Shown: piece by piece, positions 54,001-62,600 of the stretch
Layout: each line of letters starts with the position of its first letter
Numbering within the stretch: position 1 is the stretch's first letter
From: Flavobacterium sp. DG2-3
GTDB taxonomy: Bacteria > Bacteroidota > Bacteroidia > Flavobacteriales > Flavobacteriaceae
NCBI RefSeq assembly: GCF_030730925.1
Contig: NZ_JAVAMB010000007.1
Location: 221,644-285,643 of the forward strand
DNA: 64,000 bases
Direction of reading: 5' to 3'
Position numbers and translations under genes: made by a program
The notes under the pieces: generated by a model
Told to the model about the DNA's origin: nothing
The model's database searches: none
Seen by the model: only the letters and a program-made list of their open reading frames with translations

Positions 54001-56638
54001 CTACAGCAGCATCGTCAACATCTAATTCTATTCCTTGAACAGAACCATATTGCCCATGTGGACTCATGTCTTTTAATAGCATTCCAAGATTTAGATCGCA
54101 AACATTTACTGGCTGCTCACATAATTCTCTACAACCTTTTAGTAGGTTTTGAAATTCAAATCTAAAACTATTCTCATAACTAGCTCTATCTGTTCCTTGT
54201 AACTCAAGAACAGTAAGCATATTTTTCGCAACATAATTATTTTCGGCAATAGTTATTAGGTATGCTCTTGCATCAACATTTCCTAATTTGTTATCAGTCT
54301 CACCAAGATAGGTTTTGAAAGAATTGTATTGGTCTTCTGTCAAATTGCTTTTAGCCAAACTATCTTCACAGCTTTTACAAGTAATGTTACAATTTTCAAC
54401 TGTAACATTTTCTTCTAATGCTGTTAAATCTGGCAAGCAAATTTTATTATCTTTTAATTGTTTGATGTAATCGTCAGCATAACGTTTTAATACCTCGTTA
54501 TCAATACGAAGATCTTTATTAAAAGAATAGGCTCCTACTCTCAGAAACTTTTCCTCATGTAATGCATTGTAAGTTCTTATCGGAAGTTTCAATTCAGACG
54601 AACTAGTTGCTGTTAGACTATATTCTCCGATTTTTGCTGTTAAAGCATCATTTCCAACTAGCAATTCGTTGCTGCAATCGTCTTTAAGACTAATTGCCCA
54701 ATCATATACATATGGATAAAATTTACCGTTTAAACAAGCATCTGTAAATGCATTTTTCGTTTTAGTAAAAGAATAATCAAACGTCATTGCTTTACTATGT
54801 ACAACAGGAACAACAGTATTTAATTTCAACCCGTCTTTTAATATCCCATTTTCGCCAGATGCATAAACAGTGTTTCCATCTGCCAACATATCTGAAGTAA
54901 TCACCGCGTGAAGTTTCGCATCTTTTTCATCATCTAAAGCTTCCAGACTACCTTCTTTATCTCCAGCTAGTGCTGTTGCAATAGTTCTTCCTTGCGGATC
55001 TAAATAGCTTACACTTACCTGACCATTCGGGTCAATAACTGTATTCTTTTTATAATGCAATCTATTTCCAACTTTATAACCAAAAAGGCGGTTTAGCTCT
55101 TCTTGCGATGGCTGAGAATAAAAATAACGCATTTCATGTCCATTACCAATCTGGTGGTCAGGACCTACTCCTCCTTTACTTTTAATACGTCCTGTATTAT
55201 CAGGAGTGTATTCAATTTGAGAAAAAGGATAACCCTGAGCATCTGGAACAAAATCTTGGAAATTATCTGTTTTTGCATTATTTACAGAATAGTACTTACC
55301 CGCTCCAGAAGTATTTGCTAATGAAGGAACTATAATTGGTTTACAAAACCTTATACTGTCCTTTACATCCCAGTCAAAATCTCTATGAGTAAATATAGAA
55401 CCTGCAGCATTTTTATTAAGGTCTTTATAAAAGTGAATTGCTGACGATTGCAACGGGCTCGGCAATACTTCGATTGCTGCTCTACCTTGGTTATCGTAAA
55501 TAACTTCGCCTACAACTGCTTTATTATCTGAATTAATTTTTGTAACCGTCTGACGATTACGTAAAGAACCATCAAAATAACTTACAACTTCTTTTTTCTT
55601 CCCATCCTCGGCAAAAGAAGCTTGATATTGCCAGTTTTTTTCACCTAATTCATGAGATTTATCTATTTCAATAAAAGCCCAGTCACTAACAGCATTTAAT
55701 CTATGACTAACTTCAGAAACAGACCATTTTCCGTTATAAACTTTAGTAATATCATCCAAAAATCGTCCAACTGCTCTAACTCTGTATATAAAATAACCAC
55801 TAGAATAAACAAGAGGAATACTGTAAGAAGTCTCTTTTGTTTGAATTCTTGTGCTGTTTAACATAAATTCTTTTTCTGTCAAAGCAATATCGCTAGCTGC
55901 TTTTTTAGCACCATCAGATCCAAAATTGTCAATCCAAGCCCATTCTAATTCATACTCCAAAGCTGGAGCTTTTTCATTTTTTTCCCATTTAATTACAATT
56001 TCATCAGCTTGACTCGCAGTAGAAACTTTAGTAGGTGTTAATCCATTATTATACTTAACAAATTCTGCAGTTGGTATAGCAGTAGTATTTTGTAAATTAT
56101 AGTAGCGATCTGTAGTAAACTTTACAGCTAAATAAGGAGAAGTATGAACTCCCGCAGACGAATATGTTATAGAGCTAACTTCAACAATTGCTTTATGGAT
56201 TCCTGGAAGTTTATAAACTAAGTAATCCTTTACGTTAATTCCTTTTGTTACATTATCATGTGTAATTTTTAATGAAACCTTAAAAGGGTTATCGTGATAT
56301 TTTAACTCACCATTTTCGATATAGCTATAATCTTCATCTCCTTTATTATTATAAGGAATGATTGTTAAATTTACGGTACAGTCATAAATTTCTTTATAAG
56401 CTTCTGTTTGTGTAATATCATCTTTAAAACCAAAATGAATTGACACTCCATCATTCACCGAAACAAATAATTTCTTAATGTTTAAGTCTGAATATCTAGG
56501 ATCCTCTACACTCAATTTTGGTTTACCAGACAATTCACTGCCTTGCTTGTAAGCAATAATTCCTTCTTCGTGTTGTCCAAAAGAAAACAAACTAAAAAAT
56601 AAAAATAATACTACTATAAAATTTTTGCTGATATACAT
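45029..56638 (-). CDS. Giant Rhs/YD-repeat secreted protein with TSP3 calcium-binding blocks and variable C-terminal tip
   Basis: About 3,869 residues from the ATG at 56638 (MYISKNFIVVLFLFFSLFSF, signal cut after GQ). The frame open to 56674 adds 12 residues that do not look like a signal. Order, in that longer frame: beta-rich N-terminus with an FN3-like part near 200-330; long cysteine-containing region to ~1,640; TSP3 block 1 (about 1,643-1,790, repeated DSDGDG and NPDQKDT loops); mixed region; Rhs/YD repeats from about 2,250 (YYYDQAGNLIQTVPPEG, YDELGRII, YDKLGRIM); TSP3 block 2 (about 3,210-3,330); Rhs core end ([20 protein letters not shown] ... RIGRFLSLDPLF); variable tip of about 259 residues to the stop. 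The tip has no clear catalytic signature; its last ~80 residues (ISGNAYSGKANTVENTRAAF) faintly recall OmpA-like folds. It is probably a surface or released toxin or adhesin. Confidence 0.88.
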   Translation of the reverse strand: MYISKNFIVVLFLFFSLFSFGQHEEGIIAYKQGSELSGKPKLSVEDPRYSDLNIKKLFVSVNDGVSIHFGFKDDITQTEAYKEIYDCTVNLTIIPYNNKGDEDYSYIENGELKYHDNPFKVSLKITHDNVTKGINVKDYLVYKLPGIHKAIVEVSSITYSSAGVHTSPYLAVKFTTDRYYNLQNTTAIPTAEFVKYNNGLTPTKVSTASQADEIVIKWEKNEKAPALEYELEWAWIDNFGSDGAKKAASDIALTEKEFMLNSTRIQTKETSYSIPLVYSSGYFIYRVRAVGRFLDDITKVYNGKWSVSEVSHRLNAVSDWAFIEIDKSHELGEKNWQYQASFAEDGKKKEVVSYFDGSLRNRQTVTKINSDNKAVVGEVIYDNQGRAAIEVLPSPLQSSAIHFYKDLNKNAAGSIFTHRDFDWDVKDSIRFCKPIIVPSLANTSGAGKYYSVNNAKTDNFQDFVPDAQGYPFSQIEYTPDNTGRIKSKGGVGPDHQIGNGHEMRYFYSQPSQEELNRLFGYKVGNRLHYKKNTVIDPNGQVSVSYLDPQGRTIATALAGDKEGSLEALDDEKDAKLHAVITSDMLADGNTVYASGENGILKDGLKLNTVVPVVHSKAMTFDYSFTKTKNAFTDACLNGKFYPYVYDWAISLKDDCSNELLVGNDALTAKIGEYSLTATSSSELKLPIRTYNALHEEKFLRVGAYSFNKDLRIDNEVLKRYADDYIKQLKDNKICLPDLTALEENVTVENCNITCKSCEDSLAKSNLTEDQYNSFKTYLGETDNKLGNVDARAYLITIAENNYVAKNMLTVLELQGTDRASYENSFRFEFQNLLKGCRELCEQPVNVCDLNLGMLLKDMSPHGQYGSVQGIELDVDDAAVEANEDIDAPLDPLSIFNVNNDLSYGGFHTETYRDEDTNQDVTVKISNNTWKNPDGGFYKNDDGSVSKIKVKLVSTVPGKPEANIYEPALEDIILTNNDRDPNSDDPNDYLVEPKYLKDVAYFVSIWQSSWANALVKFHPEYQYYKYNLGLCMKQNSAGINSNAFDADLLEKEYYTEEMTQPNEAIFAAGGVLEQLLNINATNDPFYSSKNDFLQETNEDFAVRRDIMREALTSNYDGMKAGGKSMNMLQTAYYFAYYSNGIAHESAFANFLSLTQSGLLDKIRTLGSTGNIVELNTKQRIWANFKAYYIGLKDKTRTVLAHIDAIKHNNYNECIGNPDSSDNFVTILKKYTGVTSGYSDTNYERLEKLIALAPDPDKVAIPTTPASTGINLVCSDELYTLFATKTKRFVGADYGYDSSMDDMDILAAATAEAETKIYLETGKSPGFLALENFLKGMVDPKIQDQGLIVTNPIPTTSMPYLTRSLFNAQVYPTFILGASNEIPGITSAKDASNMLSIGFVRGGASIATPITLQFVNENAHVNPCGTGSNSLNWADVIDFKNLYYIPKSYDKDLGTYKFQIIATIKRKGSNETCKTPEEVLVQGTTKINIADYYPLKADVTCGKQERFSEAFNNLVLTLQRENTLRNSNLDITANGAFAGSYLHDYFGIQPGDAVTWNNSGNQADISVNGEKRIALNFGSHALGSKAISRISVGDLLINSPYNLVKVRLRGLIGLRQINARISTGNNKRPLYFTCCSVCGENDYNGDGIGDECDVTSPCGVVDSDGDGVMDDCDNCKNTPNPDQRDSDNDGIGDACDGNSPNPCGTIDSDGDGVFDNCDNCKDFPNPDQKDTNNNGIGDACDNPCGTIDTDGDGINDLCDNCPFVPNPDQKDTNGNKLGDVCDITRINTCKIPEDVELKYEDNLRAVINEAIELNSFGQYRNSASSSVMNRFITELGLIEKFQVARNIYLEENPETYNTPIELTTFSVTKSNPNGGGNPYFQIHFKNSTGQTDAFISLQVNANLFKKINYIDVSGTVGVNVYYTDINNIAKTSKVNIFNYVNYDETWGYTAGVCEFLEYKLQSLRTARMARNSIASVPLRNRAYYEARLNADGTVTTFEHNLSVAEAKAIVRSTDLVEEVCPKLCVPAIPEPVVCAEKWSLFKADLNTIIPGYVLPEKLNDNGKFFCEANFGYISDDYIYYLTKLKEFKKGTIKSSNALFVDINKFGATRLHYGNKDTRGVIDEYFKYLVLIDVPNPTEEALTWNQFADKYVADYQKCVPAVMIPRFSLVPENPGTKTPCELYAATVKEANKQQLEEAFYTAKREEFVRNYTKEALEGITETLTKTASDKEYQYTLYYYDQAGNLIQTVPPEGVDRLLPGSDITINTVRANDSEKVDLADVNGLQVAPKNELQTQYRYNSLNQLVWQETPDGGISQFAYDELGRIIASQNAKQKLASQLSYIRYDKLGRIMEAGQLTLKTPAVINELGRLAVSTAPNATLIKVNAINDHYPYNVASKTDQVTKTIYDNPLENSESWFTDYGVNNSQKRVTAILYFDQLLTEPTTVQASGGYNNAILYDYDVHGNVKELLHHTNNNSVLNGLNQQIKKVVYDYDLISGNVNKVTYQPEKVDQFIHKYDYDADNRIKQVYTSKDNTVWEKEANYLYYEHGPLARVEIGDKQVQGIDYIYTIQGWLKGVNSEELNNDKTDAGKDGLNVAKDAFGFALNYYKGDYLSRSNNTNSTVFSLTNGGNRESTANLYNGNIKDMVTSLLDLNGNPMGSQYNSYTYDQLNRIKSMNSKSILAGVSNPSYSSSYKYDRNGNLMALNAFAPKADGSIAEMDNLTYSYKTITHLDRDPSAYNYKTRSNQLQHVKDAVGAGVFTNNDKNPNDTSLDIDSQPDDNYTYDEIGQLTSDKLEGIDIEWRVDGKVNKVTKKNGTVISFEYDGLGNRASKRVVTPTSSTTTYYERDAQGNVLSTYDMITNSAGSKYYLAEHNIYGSSRLGIEQYDRTKEISGETFALFAEKANLMTARSMVAMKGVEDVPPTYGLSFDYKDDFAAWGDSNSKLNLFVNKTTRTKVITLNSHFKINSATPKDQDNVIAALHGSSVEGSFPKKNSFSYRSSVLLTVKKNELTGYVPTVSLYKYRRNHNDYNRKGKKKYSFRSTLERTDFTIDTKTGAIPESAFDFNAEVRLNSKTAAYEVVIVLNGNVYSTVSKTEVLKNGENTEHLKRNDGRLKITLPANTLGKVKIEDKPGEFVELPALLSEMCDFTYSIDNGKGTEPLKINAFGFDEGPGGQPVSSTSLNMILSNVSYASTFCGVTESDRDADGVKDKDDICPDVFNPKQEDTTEIALGYAPDGVGDVCDNCAYPNPLQIDTDGDGRGDDVMVNGVLKQCDNCPTIPNYDQVDTDGDGIGDACDNCKTTKNPLQEDANHNGIGDACEGLDQGEGETTIVAVPETSTRLVGDKRYELSNHLGNVLSVISDRKLFRAANEPGQETLNNYDFNGWETIVGNTTWYKLGGTSGQAVPEDNKLKITEGAAKQGVMLTMLTTAGKKYTVSYDLDLITCPELKVEVQNAGTGIQNQIENNSGRKSITFTAAGVVSSIQWTRTRAKDDVDDVYTLDNVTTSVESTENTVGFTTFSPDIFSYSDYYPFGMLVPNRHKSDDSYRYGFNGKEKDDEIKGEGVQYDYGFRIYDARIGRFLSLDPLFAGYPYYTPYQFAGNRPIWAIDLDGLEELCKTRKKIIIIKEWGTIVNKKIWDSGGSKGRFVESGETILEQGDIGAPTEVTETTYSNVPWLRSYNSTTRIYSIPAVDPNDNSKEINPPPIEDDKPVIAIKHKEEIFKETEISAISIVDKKTKSSTPKIKAAVPVFKRGQVLSQNLQGLIFPSVDNGGFDFKDRNVGTFPAKKILKTIVNNLNNSPGITSITISGNAYSGKANTVENTRAAFYTGLLKLKSIFKELGLNKNVKVNIDYQNTRAIRSEKDSGTNLIMQFN
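46002..46070 (-). repeat. 69-bp perfect inverted repeat, giant-gene copy
   Basis: The reverse complement of 41878-41946 without a mismatch. It lies at the core/tip junction of the giant Rhs gene. The distance between the outer ends of the two copies is about 4.2 kb, and the recombinase gene lies between them. Confidence 0.9.
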
Positions 56639-56654
56639 ATATCTATAATTTATC

Positions 56655-57371
56655 TTAATTATTATTGGCAACATTTCTTTGATCTACTATCTCGTATTTT
56701 TTTAATTGCTGAGACAAGACAATTTTTCCTCCAGAAGATGTAAAATAGTTCTGACTATTAAACACTGATACGCTTACTGGATTTCTACTAAAGTTACTGT
56801 ACGTTACTTCTAGCCTCGGATAATGTGAATCTGGTTTACGATAATCCTTAGAAAAATTAGATGGCGCATTATAAAAGAACACCTGTTTTTGTATAAAATA
56901 GGTTTTAGAAACTCTTACTATTATTTTTGAATAAGGCAAACCTGTAAAAGAGTTCGTTTTTAAAGTTATTTCCCAAAACGATTTCAAATCAGTACACTTT
57001 TCAATCTTACACATTTCTAATAGTGCCTTCAGATTCAAATCTCCTTTATAATCTGGTATAGGCTTATTAATCTCAATTGCTTTTTCGGGATGACTGACTC
57101 TCAAATTAACCTTCTTCGTATTTAAAGTTTCGGTATTCCCTATTTTAGTGTACATATCATTTTGTGCATTTTTGTAGAAAACTCCCGTATAAGTTTCTTC
57201 TACCTTTTTTGCATCAAAATCCTTAAATAAATTGTACGTTACTTTATACTGAAGCGGTTTGGCAGCACCATACTGTTCACCTACTTTTTTTAATATCTCT
57301 TTTGCATCTTGCGAATACCCAAACGAACAGCATAGTAAACCCAAAACGCCTATTAATCTTCTTAAAAACAT
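56655..57371 (-). CDS. LolA-like exported protein
   Basis: A 238-residue exported protein. Signal MFLRRLIGVLGLLCCSFGYS, cut after Q. The mature part (DAKEILKKVGEQYGAAKPLQYKVTYNLF, then VFYKNAQNDMYTKIGNTETLNTKKVNL) resembles the half-barrel of LolA/DUF-type lipoprotein carriers, which hold a lipid acyl chain. It starts 6 bp after the stop of the vWA protein upstream and its stop overlaps the out-of-frame upstream extension of the giant gene, so the three are co-transcribed. It may serve as a small chaperone or helper of the large secreted proteins, but this is unproven. Confidence 0.6.
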   Translation of the reverse strand: MFLRRLIGVLGLLCCSFGYSQDAKEILKKVGEQYGAAKPLQYKVTYNLFKDFDAKKVEETYTGVFYKNAQNDMYTKIGNTETLNTKKVNLRVSHPEKAIEINKPIPDYKGDLNLKALLEMCKIEKCTDLKSFWEITLKTNSFTGLPYSKIIVRVSKTYFIQKQVFFYNAPSNFSKDYRKPDSHYPRLEVTYSNFSRNPVSVSVFNSQNYFTSSGGKIVLSQQLKKYEIVDQRNVANNN

Positions 57372-57377
57372 TTCTAA

Positions 57378-59588
57378 TTATTTTGGATTGATAAAATTAC
57401 CTGAGCGTGTTTCTTGAATAGTTTTTACACCTTGACTTGTTTCTTTTTTAACACGCACTAATCCTCCTTCGTTATCATACTCGTAAAAAGTACTGTAATT
57501 ATTTTCGTCTAATTCTGACATCAATTTGAATGTTTCAGGATCGTAAACAAAAGCTTTAACACTTCCGTCCACTGGATGAATTCTCAAATCATCAAAATAA
57601 ATTGGAATACCAACGTTCTTATTATTCAATACCACTCCAGCAGTTATTGTCTTTTCTGGAACAATAAATTTTCCTGAAATTCTCTGCCAGCCGTCAATAA
57701 TTGCACCTGATGGTTTTAATGTAACACTTCCAATTATCTGTGATGGCGCATCTGGATCACTTGGATCTGGATCTGCAGCTTGCGGATCATCGTAAAACAC
57801 AATATTGATTTCTGAGTTTTTATAATCTTTTAGCTGAATATTTGTATCTTCTTTTACCCAAGCACTCAATAAATATTCTTTATTAATTTCTGGTTGGAAA
57901 GATATACAGTTCGCACAATAATCTTTTTCAGATAACTTTCCACATCCTACTCCAGCTTCTACGATTCCATCTGAGAAATAAAAAGGCTCATCGCTTAACA
58001 TTGTAAAATCATTATGAGCAAAATATGTTGCACTGTCAAAACCATTAATACGTTCAATTGGAAATGCGTTAGTATTATTTTCATTGAAATTAAACAGGTA
58101 TTGTAATGATTTACCTAAATAAGCCGAATTGGTAGAATCGAAACTTGTCTTCAATAATGAAGGAACAAAATTAGGATCAGCGCTACGAGCCATCGTTTTA
58201 CTTGTTTCTGCATTATCAACATAGAAACCGTTGTTAATACCTACAACATATAAATGCGGCTTGTTTTCACTTTGGTCAGGAGAGTTTTGATAGTTATCAA
58301 ATTTCTGCATTAATGTTTTAAGACCTTCTGGATTTGTTGTCTGACAACCGTCTGTAATTAAGAAAACTAATTTTGGTTTAATTTTAAAGTTTGTATTTAA
58401 AACTACACTCAAACCACTTTTCCAATAATCAGAACCTTCGCTTATACCTGTCTGTCCGTATCTTCTTCCGTAATTATCAATCCATCTAGATATATACCCG
58501 CCATTTAAAAGATCAGCTTCAGATACTGAATATTCAAGAACATGATCCGTACGAGTGTCTTTATCAGTATCTGAAAGTCCAATTAATGAAATGGTCATTT
58601 TACCGTCACCATCTTTATTAGACTTAATTTGTGCAGCAATAAAAGATTTTAATTGTGCTCTAATTCTTTTTGCTTCAGTATCATCGATTGATCCAGATTC
58701 ATCTAGTACGATTGCAATGTGATTTTCACAGACTTGAGCAGGTTCACAATCTAAAACAGTAATTTTTTCCTCAAATACAGTTTCACATTTTCCAGTTCCT
58801 GTTGCTGTTAGTTTAATAACAAAATCGCCAGGAAGAGTTGGCGTATACGTATATAAACCATCAGTACTTTTATACAATTCATTTACAAGAACTCCTGCAG
58901 CATTTGTAGCCGTCCAAGTATATGTTAAATTAGTTTCTGTTGTTTCAAAGGCAAAATTTATAGGTTTTCCAACACAAAGTTCAGAATCTTCTACTTTAAT
59001 ATTCTTTGTAAAATAGGAGATACAGCCACTTGGATCTTTTATTTCTAGTGTAATTTTGTATTTTCCAGGTACAGTATATTTTTGGTAAGCTATTGGCGTC
59101 GTAGCTGAATCTTTTTTTGTTACATTATCTAAATCATAAAAAATCCACTTATATGCCATATCTGGCGAAGATGGTTCAAGAAAAAACTTAGTGTTTGCAC
59201 CTTTTTTCACAACCAAAGTATCTTCAACAATAGCTGCTAAATTAAATCCTCTTGCTGAAATATTTGATTTATTAAGTCCACTTGGTTCTAAAAGTACTGG
59301 ATCTTTTATAGAGTAACTAATTTGCACATTGGCATTTTGATTCACAAGAATCTGTTTTCTATCTTTACTTTCAAATAGTTCTTTTTTTCTACTCTCTCTT
59401 AGCCTACTTATTTCAATATTTATAACTTCATTAGTCATACCACCTTTTCTATATCCCTCTGTTAATGTTGGCACATCTATACCAAGGACATTATCTGGAA
59501 TATCTTGAGAATACGTTGAAGTAATTGAACCAAGAACCATACAAAGAGTAAGGGCCCAATATTTTCTTAATTTAAAACCTTTTAACAT
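57378..59588 (-). CDS. Secreted vWA-domain protein with PKD-like region and YD-repeat tail
   Basis: A 736-residue protein. Signal MLKGFKLRKYWALTLCMVLG, cut after a short YSQ. PKD-like folds lie near residues 110-290 (YKWIFYDLDNVT, PGKYKITLEIKDPSG, TWTATNAAG). A von Willebrand A domain follows with the metal site motif HIAIVLDESGSIDD (DxSxS, about 292-305). Next is a jelly-roll-like segment (about 520-675, INIVFYDDPQAADPDPSDPD, FDDLRIHPVDG). The C-terminus is the surprise: AFVYDPETFKLMSELDENNY followed by FYEYDNEGGLVRVKKE, a clear YD-repeat style end like that of Rhs cores. It is 6 bp upstream of the LolA-like gene and may be a split-off partner of the giant Rhs protein. Confidence 0.78.
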   Translation of the reverse strand: MLKGFKLRKYWALTLCMVLGSITSTYSQDIPDNVLGIDVPTLTEGYRKGGMTNEVINIEISRLRESRKKELFESKDRKQILVNQNANVQISYSIKDPVLLEPSGLNKSNISARGFNLAAIVEDTLVVKKGANTKFFLEPSSPDMAYKWIFYDLDNVTKKDSATTPIAYQKYTVPGKYKITLEIKDPSGCISYFTKNIKVEDSELCVGKPINFAFETTETNLTYTWTATNAAGVLVNELYKSTDGLYTYTPTLPGDFVIKLTATGTGKCETVFEEKITVLDCEPAQVCENHIAIVLDESGSIDDTEAKRIRAQLKSFIAAQIKSNKDGDGKMTISLIGLSDTDKDTRTDHVLEYSVSEADLLNGGYISRWIDNYGRRYGQTGISEGSDYWKSGLSVVLNTNFKIKPKLVFLITDGCQTTNPEGLKTLMQKFDNYQNSPDQSENKPHLYVVGINNGFYVDNAETSKTMARSADPNFVPSLLKTSFDSTNSAYLGKSLQYLFNFNENNTNAFPIERINGFDSATYFAHNDFTMLSDEPFYFSDGIVEAGVGCGKLSEKDYCANCISFQPEINKEYLLSAWVKEDTNIQLKDYKNSEINIVFYDDPQAADPDPSDPDAPSQIIGSVTLKPSGAIIDGWQRISGKFIVPEKTITAGVVLNNKNVGIPIYFDDLRIHPVDGSVKAFVYDPETFKLMSELDENNYSTFYEYDNEGGLVRVKKETSQGVKTIQETRSGNFINPK

Positions 59589-59633
59589 AATTAATTCTTT
59601 ATGTATTAATATTTTATATGCTTTAGCTAGAAA

Positions 59634-62600
59634 CTATTCTCCTGTTTTTATTTCACCGCTCATTGGATAACAAAATCTCGCAGGACAGAACTCAATATTT
59701 TTAACCTGTGTCTTGTTGTTACATTCAGAAATTACTGACCCGTTATTATCTACAACTCTTCTACATGTTGTTAGATATTTACTTGACGTAGCATATAAAG
59801 TGGTATCAATTTTTAAGTAGGAAGGATCTATAGCCCCTACTTCTGGATTGTAGTTCACTCCATTTTCTTCAATAAACGTAACGTCATTTTCTTCACTATT
59901 TGCATCAAAAGAAAACTTTATACTGGTAATTTTATTTTGGGCATTAACCGTTGATACAAACTTGTAGATTTTATCACCTCCTCCACTAGTGATGTAAGGT
60001 CTAAGAGCAAGTAATTCATCAGGACTACTTCCATTTATTTGAGCGTCTGTTTCTCCTTTTATTTTTCTAGTAAGAATGTTCTTCATTAAGTTCTCAAATA
60101 AAACTTTCATTTCTCCTGAGTAAGCATTATCTAAAGTACAAGAATTACATCCGATGATACTTTCATCATTTTTTATTACCAGCGTGTTAGAATTTGCAGA
60201 CACTAGATCGCAAATACCGTCTTTAATAACTTTAAATGCAAAACTGTTATATGCAGTTTCTATAGTTCCTGTAGTTCCTGTAGCTCTTCCTTTATACATT
60301 ACCTCCACAAACTCTCCAGGCAATAGTGTAAAATTATTTAGGAATGTTGCTTTTAGCCAATTTGCATTATTACAGGATTGTGTCCATATTGGTGCATTCC
60401 CTGACAATTGAGGCGGACATAACATATCTCTATCCATTGTAGGAGAGTTTAAAGCATAAGAGAAATCAACAGCTGGTGTTACAGCGGCATTAGTAAAAAT
60501 GGTTGGCTGATCACAATAATAATCCATATTAAGAGTACTGTTTCGTGAATTAGAACCAAATTCAAACAAATCTCCAGCTTGAGGTCTTAGATTTATTAAT
60601 TCAGAAAGTGTAACAGGATTAGATCCCACGTTAGAAAATTGCATTTTAAAATCAACAACTTCTCCATTTCTTACATTTATATTATTATCTTTCCATTCGT
60701 TGGCAAAAGAACACTTGACAAACATTTTACTTTTTACATATGTGTAAGCTAATACAGTAATAAGATTTGGACTCAATTCTCTAACTCCCTGAGCCCCTGC
60801 AATAGTCGTTGTAATAGGTATTTTAGTTCCTGCTGTAACATTATCCCTAGGTCGTACGTCAAATTCGATATAAAGATTTTTCCTTGTGCATGGAAAACTA
60901 AATCCAGATAAATTTACATTCCCACTTTGTCCAACTATTGGAGTCGTTACGCTAACATCTCCAAGTTCTGGAACTGAAAATACTGGTTGTCCTTCTAAAA
61001 GTTTGAAAGGGCCAGCATAATAATAATTCCAATTATCATAAGAATATCTAAACCCACCCTCATAAATTAATTGCTTATCTATTTTTATAGAAACACTGTT
61101 ATTGGTGTCTGCAGTACCATAATTTTCAAGTTGAAATCTATATGTTAGTAACTCTCCTGGAATAGCTGCTGCATTATAATTATTTTCAGATAACGGCTGA
61201 TTTATTTTTCTCACTTGATTATAAGTAGTCAAACTCGGTGCACAAGGAGCAGTAGAGGGATAGGAAGTAGTTTCTAAAACTACTGTTCCATTTGATGTAA
61301 ATGTTGCTTTTACAGGTAGTGTTTGACTTCCTTTTGGCGGATTTTGTTCGTCGTATTTCAAATATATATAAAAATACGAATGAGGCACCGAAATGGAACA
61401 ATCCGTCGAAAACTCAACTTTACGAGTTAATGCACCTGGAAAAGGTGTCGCTTGTTTATTGCCTAGAGCATCAACATATCTTATTTCATAATTTGTATCA
61501 CATCCAGTTTTATAATAATCTTCAGCAGATGTTACATAAAATCCAGAAGGAATCTCTACCGATAAAACCCTATTTTCATAATTCTGGTAAAGTGGTGGTA
61601 CGTTAAGGGTAAGTGCAAGTAAAGGATTTTGATGTGAACAAGAAGGGCAGGGTAAATTTGAACCCACATACATCTCAAGTGGTTCCAAAATTATTGTTCC
61701 TCCACCTCCAGTAGGACAAATTGCATTTGAACATTGTGAAGGATTTACACTTGTAGTTGTTGAAACTATCTCTTTTACACTTTCCATATCAAGTCCACAA
61801 TCACTTTTTGTACCTGTTAAATATGATTTTATACTCTTTGCTCCACTTGTACAATCATTTCCACCACCACTAACGCATGGGTATGTTACGTATAGATCGT
61901 AAGCTAATGTATTTGAATATGGGCTTAAAAGTAAATCTGGTATGTCAAAAACAACATTTTGCATTCCGTTTGATGTAGAAATAGTAGGATTTACACTGAT
62001 ATAAGTATTTTCCTTATAAAGGCCCATGACATTAGCGCATTTATCCAATTCTAAGTTAACTTTTGCATTTTTAATATTAAAACCCTGATTATTTGGATTT
62101 TCAGCGTATACTTTATAACTAATAACAGTATTAGGACATACGGGTTCACTTATATATTTACTCAAAACAATCCTAGATTTCGCATGATTAGGAGTCACTG
62201 AAATTACTTTAGCACTTCCTGATTGATTTGAAGGGACACCACATCCAACATTAGTTGTACTCGCTAGAATATCCTCTGAAAAATAATCACAGGTACCTGG
62301 CTTAAATTGTGCCGCAATGTCCATGGTTAAGCTTGAACCCTGTTTTCCATCATTAATAATCCCACTAATTGTCAGTATTGTTATACCTCCATTTGTTGAA
62401 GGACTAACTACCACTCCTTGAGGTAAAGGACCATTTGAGCCTGGGAGATAAGTTAGCGTACCAATATTTAGAGTTATAACCTGACTTGTACACTGTTCTG
62501 CAATAGTACTAGTTGGATTTAATCGAATTATAAAAGGCCTACCATTTGGTTTTACAATAGAATCAGGAATACTCAAAAAACTCTGCCCAATGGAATAATT

